A stretch of 36,049 bases of DNA from Burkholderiales bacterium (GTDB lineage Bacteria; Pseudomonadota; Gammaproteobacteria; Burkholderiales; Burkholderiaceae_C), in the NCBI GenBank assembly GCA_026932235.1, contig JAIXKR010000166.1, forward strand, positions 1 through 36,049, written 5' to 3'. Positions 29,603 through 36,049 of this stretch are shown in pieces; the first letter of the stretch is position 1, and the number at the start of each line of letters is the position of its first letter. Below the pieces are notes generated by a model, which was not told the DNA's origin, made no database searches, and saw only the letters and a list, made by a program, of their open reading frames with translations. The position numbers and the translations under genes were made by a program.

Positions 29603-29830
29603 CTCGTTGGCCGGTATCCGGGCTGACGGAATCGACGCGTGACGCCTTCCCAGGGGATACCGCCTTGCGGCGGCATCGCCCAGTGGCTGCGTGTCACGGG
29701 CCGGCAGGCCCTGTTCGGAGCCTGCCATCCGCTTACCGTTGCGGGGGCAGCTCAGGTTGGGTTCGCCCGGTTCGGGCTCGCCCCCCTGATTCCCGTTGAA
29801 CTGTCTCGGCCGAACGCCTCGACGAGCACC
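29603..29830 (-). promoter_or_regulatory. Cobalamin (AdoCbl) riboswitch aptamer
   Basis: This fills most of the 359-nt gap between the aldehyde dehydrogenase gene and btuB. On the minus strand the conserved elements appear in order: TTCAACGGGAATCAGG, then GAGCTGCCCCCGCAACGGTAAGC (29753-29731), then CCACTGGGCGATGCC, then CTGGGAAGGCG, and the B12-box GTCAGCCCGGATACCGGCC (29627-29609). A P1 stem can close it: CTCGT (29826-29822) with ACGAG (29607-29603). Binding of adenosylcobalamin should repress btuB and, because the genes are tightly coupled, the whole transport and assembly operon. Confidence 0.93.
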
Positions 29831-29832
29831 AA

Positions 29833-29853
29833 CGGCGCGCATCATACGCGCCG
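29833..29853 (-). promoter_or_regulatory. Palindrome containing a -10-like TATGAT before the riboswitch
   Basis: CGGCGCG and CGCGCCG (7 bp each) flank TATGATG on the minus strand. TATGAT (29846-29841) matches the sigma-70 -10 box at five of six positions, and a start about 7 nt downstream would fall at the aptamer's 5' edge. No good -35 is visible at 16-18 nt. The same palindrome could instead be a terminator hairpin for the aldehyde dehydrogenase transcript, 27 nt after its stop. Confidence 0.38.
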
Positions 29854-29879
29854 GCGCCGCACCCGCGGCTCGGGCCGCC

Positions 29880-31328
29880 TCAGCCGTGCAGGATCGCCAC
29901 CGTCTTCAGCGTCGTGAAGCTCTTCAGGCCCTCGAACGCCTTCTCGCGGCCGTAACCCGAGTGCTTCATGCCGCCGAAGGGCAACTCGATGCCGCCGCCG
30001 GCGCCGTAGTTGTTGACGAACACCTGCCCGGCCTCGATGCGATGCGCCATGCGCAGCGCGCGGCCGCCGTCGCGCGTCCACACCGCCGCGGTGAGTCCGT
30101 AGGGCGTGCCGTTGGCCAGGTGCACGGCCTCGTCCTCGCCCTCGAACGAGAACGCGGCCAGCACCGGGCCGAAGACCTCGTCCTGCGCCACCTCGTGCGA
30201 CAGCGGCAGGCCGGCCAGCAGCGCCGGCGCGAAGTAGAAGCCGGTGGCCGGCGCCTCGGGCAGCACCTGCGCACGCGCGACGACTCGGGCGCCGGCCTGC
30301 AGCGCGGAGTCGAGCTTGCCCTGCACGCGCGCGAGCTGGCGCGCGCTGATCAGCGGCCCGCAGTCGGGCGCGCCGGCACCGGGCCCGGTGCGCAGGGCCG
30401 CGAAGCGCTCGGCCAGGCGCTGCAGCACGGCATCGAAGAGGCTGCGCTCGATCAGCACGCGGCTGCCGGCCGAGCAGGTCTGGCCGGCGTTCTGCACGAT
30501 GGCGTTGACGATCACCGGCAGCGCGGCGTCGAGGTCGGCGTCGGCGAAGACGATCTGCGGCGCCTTGCCGCCGAGTTCGAGCGTCACCGGCACGTGGTTC
30601 ACGGCCGCGGCCTGCGCCACCGCGGTTCCGGTCACGGTCGAGCCGGTGAAGCTCAGGTGGTTGATGCCCGGGTGCGCAGCCAGCGCCGCCCCGGCTTCCG
30701 AGCCCAGGCCGCAGACCATGTTGAGCGCGCCCGGCGGCAGGCCCGCCTGCAGCGCCAGGGCGGCGATGCGCAGCGGCGTCAGGCAGGCGTCCTCGGCCGG
30801 CTTGACGACACAGGCGTTGCCCGCAGCCAGTGCCCCGCCCACCGAGCGGCCGAAGATCTGCGCCGGGTAGTTCCAGGGAATGATGTGCGCGGTGACGCCG
30901 TGCGGCACGCGCAGCACCATCACCGTCGAACCCGCGGCGTAGGGAATGGTCTCGCCGTGCAGCTTGTCGGCGGCACCGCCGTAGTACTCGAAGTAGCGCG
31001 CGCAGGCCGTGATGTCCACGCGCGCCTGCTGGATCGGCTTGCCGGTGTCGCGGCTCTCGAGCGCGGCCAGTTCCGCGTGATGGTCGCCGATCAGCGCCGA
31101 CAGGCGCGTCAGCACGCGCCCGCGCTCGGTCGCCGTCATGCGGCCCCAGGCTCCCTGCAGCGCGCCGCGCGCGGCATCGACCGCGAGGTCGACGTCGGCG
31201 GCCGCGCTGCGCGGCAGCGTGGCGAAGGCCGAGCCGTCGGCGGGATCGAGGACCTCGATCGACAGGCCCGTCGATGCCGGCTGCTGGCGGCCATCGATCA
31301 GGTTGGCATAGGCGGTGAGCGTGCTCAT
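29880..31328 (-). CDS. NAD(P)-dependent aldehyde dehydrogenase
   Basis: 482 residues from ATG 31328, with AGGACGAACC upstream; the start overlaps the methyltransferase stop by 4 nt. The ALDH superfamily motifs are complete: HIIPWNYP, CVVKPAED, FTGSTVTG, general base Glu251 (TLELGGKAPQ), nucleophile Cys285 (NAGQTCSAGSR), DEVFGPVLAAFSF, and PFGGMKHSGYGRE near the end. It should oxidise an aldehyde to the acid in the cytoplasm. Closest in style to betaine-aldehyde/gamma-aminobutyraldehyde-type enzymes, but the substrate cannot be read from sequence. Coupling to a UbiE-like methyltransferase is unusual. Confidence 0.93.
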   Translation of the reverse strand: MSTLTAYANLIDGRQQPASTGLSIEVLDPADGSAFATLPRSAAADVDLAVDAARGALQGAWGRMTATERGRVLTRLSALIGDHHAELAALESRDTGKPIQQARVDITACARYFEYYGGAADKLHGETIPYAAGSTVMVLRVPHGVTAHIIPWNYPAQIFGRSVGGALAAGNACVVKPAEDACLTPLRIAALALQAGLPPGALNMVCGLGSEAGAALAAHPGINHLSFTGSTVTGTAVAQAAAVNHVPVTLELGGKAPQIVFADADLDAALPVIVNAIVQNAGQTCSAGSRVLIERSLFDAVLQRLAERFAALRTGPGAGAPDCGPLISARQLARVQGKLDSALQAGARVVARAQVLPEAPATGFYFAPALLAGLPLSHEVAQDEVFGPVLAAFSFEGEDEAVHLANGTPYGLTAAVWTRDGGRALRMAHRIEAGQVFVNNYGAGGGIELPFGGMKHSGYGREKAFEGLKSFTTLKTVAILHG

Positions 31329-32101
31329 GGTTCGTCCTGCGGCCGCGTGGCCGTGTACTCCGAGAAGATGCCCAGTTCGACACGCCGCTGCCCCTGCACC
31401 AGTCCGGCCGACTCGAGCGCGGCGAGGATGCGCGGCGGCGGGATGCAGGCCTCGATGGTGTCCCAGTAGTAGCGCCACAGGCGCGCGCTGTCGCGCCGGC
31501 AGCCCATGGCACGCGAGACCAGCGGCACGAGCGCGCGCATGTAGGCCTTGAGCAGCAGCGTCGCCGCGCGCGAGGCCGGCTTGCTGATCTCGAGAACGAG
31601 CACGCGTCCGCCCGGGCGCAGGACGCGCCGGAACTCCGCGAACGCCGCCGCCACGTCGGCGACGTGGCGCAGGGCATATCCCATGCAGACGAAGTCGAAG
31701 CTCGCGTCGGCGCAAGGCAGCGCCTCGGCGCGGCCCTGCAGCAACGTCACGCCGGGCAGGTCGACCTGGTCCATCATTCCCGGACTCGGGTCCACGCCGA
31801 CCACCGCCCCCTTGCCGGCGAGGATCGTCAGCGCCTCGCGCGCGACGAGGCCGGTGCCGATGCCGACGTCGAGCATGCGCGCGCCCGGCGCGAGGCCCGC
31901 GCGCTGCAAGGCCATGCGGCGATACCAGGGGCCGGAGCCCAGCGCGAGCACGCGCTCGATGCGGTCGTAGTCGGCCGCCGTCTCGTCGAAGATGCGGCGC
32001 AGGAAGCGGTGGCGCCCGGCCTCGTCGTCGTAGTACGAATGCAGCAGCGGATGCGGCGGCTGCGCGGGAAGGCGGCTCGTGGGTTCGACTTCGGCGTTCA
32101 C
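31325..32101 (-). CDS. UbiE/COQ5-like SAM-dependent methyltransferase
   Basis: 258 residues if GTG 32101 is the start; no ATG occurs before the conserved domain, and the longer open frame upstream is Arg-rich noise. RRIFDETAADYDRIERVLALG, SAM motif I MLDVGIGTGLVAREAL, VVGVDPSPGMM, and CMGYALRHVADVAAAFAEFRRVLRPGG followed by VLEISKP closely track UbiE. The UbiE start FGxxxVxxxxKxxxV is altered. It could be a specialised quinone or lipid methyltransferase paralogue. It overlaps the aldehyde dehydrogenase gene by 4 nt, so the pair is probably one functional unit. The upstream gene is a PEP-CTERM protein, 64 nt away. Confidence 0.85.
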   Translation of the reverse strand: MNAEVEPTSRLPAQPPHPLLHSYYDDEAGRHRFLRRIFDETAADYDRIERVLALGSGPWYRRMALQRAGLAPGARMLDVGIGTGLVAREALTILAGKGAVVGVDPSPGMMDQVDLPGVTLLQGRAEALPCADASFDFVCMGYALRHVADVAAAFAEFRRVLRPGGRVLVLEISKPASRAATLLLKAYMRALVPLVSRAMGCRRDSARLWRYYWDTIEACIPPPRILAALESAGLVQGQRRVELGIFSEYTATRPQDEP

Positions 32102-32165
32102 GCCCGCGATGATGCCAGTCCGTGCGCCCGCACGGGGCCGCGGCGCACGCCGACGCAGCCCGCGC

Positions 32166-32906
32166 TCAGGCCTTGCGCGGCCTTCGCAGTGCGGCCGCCA
32201 GCGCCGCCGCCGCAAGCGCGAGCGTGCCGGGTTCGGGAACGCCCGCCGGCGGATCACCGGTGATCATGTCCTGCACGCCGGATGCCTCCAGCGTCATCAC
32301 GTAGCGACTGTCCAGCGGCGCGGCGCCGGGCAAGGCGGCGAAGAAGCTGTCGAGGTAGGCCACGGTCTGCGCTTCGAGGCCGCTGGCGCGGAAGGCGCCG
32401 CTGCCGATGTTCCAGCCGCTGTCGTAGCGGCTCTCCCAGATGCCGAGCTGGATCGCCGCGCCCATCAGGCCGTCCGCCGGGTGCAGCCAGGCATAGGGGT
32501 CGACCTCGTCGAGTCCGGCGCTGAGCACGCTGTTGACTGCGCCCAGGAATTCCAGCGTGCGCGCCGCGGCGCCGCCGAAGACGACGGTGAAGTCGGCCTC
32601 CTGCCCCGCATGGACGGTCTCGTAGAGGTCGTAGCAGTACATGAAGAGGTCGTCGACGCCGTCGATGAAGACCGCGGGATCGACGCCGACGAGATTCGAG
32701 GCCGTTCCCTGGAAGCGCCCCGCGGCCACCGAGGCGCTCGCGCCACCGGACAGCGTCGGATAGGTGATGGTGACGGCGTCGTAGGACGGCGCCGCCAGGC
32801 CGCTGAAGATCGGGTTGTCGAACTTCACGTGCACCGAGGCGGCGCTGGCGGAACTGCTGCCGAGCACGAAGGCGGCAGCCAGGGCGATGCGGTGGAGGGT
32901 CTTCAT
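32166..32906 (-). CDS. Secreted PEP-CTERM sorting-domain protein
   Basis: 246 residues from ATG 32906 (MKTLHRIALAAAFVLG). A signal peptide ends near ASA-ASV at about residue 23. The middle region is beta-rich with few recognisable motifs (VFIDGVDDLFMYCYDLYETV). The C-terminus is a textbook PEP-CTERM: VPEPGTL at 223-229, a hydrophobic Ala/Leu stretch, and a basic RRPRKA tail. Such proteins are processed by an exosortase (EpsH/XrtA type) and usually go to the surface or matrix. No exosortase or exopolysaccharide gene is in this window, so the machinery must lie elsewhere. No clear ribosome-binding site. Confidence 0.9.
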   Translation of the reverse strand: MKTLHRIALAAAFVLGSSSASAASVHVKFDNPIFSGLAAPSYDAVTITYPTLSGGASASVAAGRFQGTASNLVGVDPAVFIDGVDDLFMYCYDLYETVHAGQEADFTVVFGGAAARTLEFLGAVNSVLSAGLDEVDPYAWLHPADGLMGAAIQLGIWESRYDSGWNIGSGAFRASGLEAQTVAYLDSFFAALPGAAPLDSRYVMTLEASGVQDMITGDPPAGVPEPGTLALAAAALAAALRRPRKA

Positions 32907-33074
32907 GATCGGGGCCGGTCGGGTGGTTCCAGTGGGGTCGCAAGCGACGATGGCCCTACTGTTCCAGCAACGGGTCCTCCTCCGTAACCCCGCGCCTGGG
33001 TGGTGGCGGCATGCGCCCGAGGCCACCCGTGAAGAATGGCCGTGAAGTGCGCACGAGCGGCGCGGCCGACCCCC

Positions 33075-33536
33075 TCAACCGAGTGCCGCGATGAGCTCCG
33101 GCGGCGCCTGCACGAGCTCGATCAGCACGCCCTCGCCGCCGATCGGGAACTGCTCGTTGCCCTTGGGGTGGATGAAACAGATGTCGTGGCCCGCGGCGCC
33201 CTTGCGGATGCCGCCCGGGGCAAAGCGCACGCCCTGCGCGCTCAGCCAGGCCATGGCCTGCGGCAGGTCGTCGACCCACAGGCCGACGTGGTTCAGCGGC
33301 GTGGCATGGACGGCGGGCTTCTTCCCGGGGTCCAGCGGCTGCATGAGGTCGACCTCGACCGCGTGCGGTCCCTGCCCCAGCGCGCAGACGTCCTCGTCGA
33401 CGTTCTCGCGCTCGCTCGTGAAGGTCGACTTGATCTCGAGGCCGAAGAGCTCGACCCACAGCGTGCGCAGGCGCTGCTTGTCGGGCCCGCCGATGGCGAT
33501 CTGCTGGATGCCGAGGATGCGAAACGGCTTGTTCAT
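33075..33536 (-). CDS. VOC-family (glyoxalase-fold) protein, possible methylmalonyl-CoA epimerase
   Basis: 153 residues from ATG 33536, 17 nt after pccA. Two VOC half-modules are seen: [11 protein letters not shown]...VEVDLMQPL and [15 protein letters not shown]...GVLIELVQ. Putative metal ligands are Gln12, Glu61, His83 and Glu140. Methylmalonyl-CoA epimerases usually have His at the first position and glyoxalase I may have Gln, so the activity is ambiguous. Its place directly behind pccA favours epimerisation of (S)- to (R)-methylmalonyl-CoA. Lactoylglutathione lyase is the other option. Confidence 0.87.
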   Translation of the reverse strand: MNKPFRILGIQQIAIGGPDKQRLRTLWVELFGLEIKSTFTSERENVDEDVCALGQGPHAVEVDLMQPLDPGKKPAVHATPLNHVGLWVDDLPQAMAWLSAQGVRFAPGGIRKGAAGHDICFIHPKGNEQFPIGGEGVLIELVQAPPELIAALG

Positions 33537-33553
33537 GCGCGCTCCGTGGATGC

Positions 33554-35581
<2,028 letters not shown>

Positions 35582-35606
35582 GTCCACTCCTGTCACCGCG
35601 ATGCGC

Positions 35607-35623
35607 GGCGGCCGACGGCCGCC
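35607..35623 (-). other. Inverted repeat in the pccB-pccA gap
   Basis: GGCGGCC and GGCCGCC flank a 3-nt loop, giving a 7-bp GC stem about 75 nt after the pccB stop and 26 nt before the pccA start. The 118-nt gap also holds a CGCGCGC/GCGCGCG palindrome. No T run is seen; a role in setting subunit ratio is only a possibility. Confidence 0.3.
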
Positions 35624-35699
35624 TGCGGCCTTCGGGGTCTGGCGGGGTTGGCGGGGTCGGTCGCGCGCGAGCGCGCGGGCGAGCGCAAGCGTGCGGGGA

Positions 35700-36049
35700 T
35701 CACAGCGGAATGTTCCCGTGCTTGCGCCAGGGGTTGGCGAGTTGCTTGTCCTTCAGCATCGCCAGGCTGCGGCAGATGCGCTTTCGCGTCTCGTGCGGCT
35801 GGATGACGTCGTCGATGAAGCCGCGCGCGCCGGCGACGAAGGGGTTGGCGAAGCGGGTCTTGTACTCGGCCTCGCGCAGCGCGAGCTTCTCCGGGTCGCC
35901 CTTGTCCTCGCGGAAGATGATCTCGACCGCACCCTTGGCGCCCATCACCGCGATCTCGGCGTGGGGCCAGGCGAGGTTCACGTCGCCGCGCAGGTGCTTG
36001 GAGCTCATCACGTCGTAGGCGCCGCCGTAGGCCTTGCGCGTGATCACCG
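35700..36049 (-). CDS. pccB: Propionyl-CoA (acyl-CoA) carboxylase beta subunit, C-terminal part
   Basis: The last 116 codons are seen; the gene continues past the right edge. [42 protein letters not shown] and [22 protein letters not shown] form the conserved end of the carboxyltransferase domain, closing with the family-typical KHGNIPL. The beta subunit moves carboxyl from biotin to propionyl-CoA. It precedes pccA by 118 nt, the common order in Burkholderiales, where methylmalonyl-CoA mutase genes often come further upstream. Confidence 0.94.
   Translation of the reverse strand, partial: VITRKAYGGAYDVMSSKHLRGDVNLAWPHAEIAVMGAKGAVEIIFREDKGDPEKLALREAEYKTRFANPFVAGARGFIDDVIQPHETRKRICRSLAMLKDKQLANPWRKHGNIPL

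Noticed and set aside
32907-33074. Sigma-54 (-24/-12) promoter before the PEP-CTERM gene
   Set aside because: Two TGGAAC sequences were noted, but neither has the GC element at the required spacing.

Overview
The window is a very GC-rich bacterial chromosome segment in which every supported gene lies on the minus strand, so transcription runs from high to low coordinates. The content points to a betaproteobacterium of the order Burkholderiales, probably a Rubrivivax/Leptothrix/Methylibium-like relative. The reasons are the block leuC-leuD-leuB-asd-fimV-truA-trpF-trpB-trpA-accD-folC-(SPOR protein), a PEP-CTERM protein, and a propionyl-CoA carboxylase operon with a VOC-family partner. The genus is inference. 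No tRNA, rRNA, insertion sequence, phage gene or CRISPR array was seen.

Layout in transcription order (right to left). (1) 36049-33075: end of a carboxyltransferase subunit (pccB), the biotin-carrying subunit (pccA) and a VOC/glyoxalase-fold protein, i.e. propionyl-CoA to methylmalonyl-CoA metabolism. (2) 32906-32166: a secreted PEP-CTERM protein. (3) 32101-29880: a UbiE-like methyltransferase translationally coupled to an aldehyde dehydrogenase. (4) 29830-17736: a cobalamin riboswitch followed by twelve tightly packed genes, btuB-cobU-btuF-btuC-btuD-cobO-cbiB-cobD-cobQ-cobT-cobS-cobC. They cover B12 uptake plus late adenosylcobalamin assembly; no corrin-ring genes are present. (5) 17513-14454: an orphan methyltransferase, then a His-rich lipoprotein-like protein overlapping a caspase-family (C14) protein. 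(6) 14368-8987: a LysR regulator overlapping leuC, then leuD, leuB and asd (leucine, and the aspartate-semialdehyde branch point). (7) 8764-1: fimV, truA, trpF, trpB, trpA, accD, folC and the first 120 codons of a SPOR/DedD-type protein.

How they fit together: the B12 block is a single riboswitch-controlled unit joined by 1- to 10-nt overlaps. It lies near the propionyl-CoA carboxylase operon, whose product normally feeds B12-dependent methylmalonyl-CoA mutase (the mutase is not in the window). The fimV-to-folC run links tryptophan, tRNA pseudouridine, fatty-acid and folate synthesis by short overlaps or gaps.

Nothing here is clearly a new defence or mobile system. The least explained parts are the caspase/His-rich lipoprotein pair, the coupled UbiE-like methyltransferase/aldehyde dehydrogenase pair, the orphan methyltransferase, and the layout of the btuB riboswitch leader.
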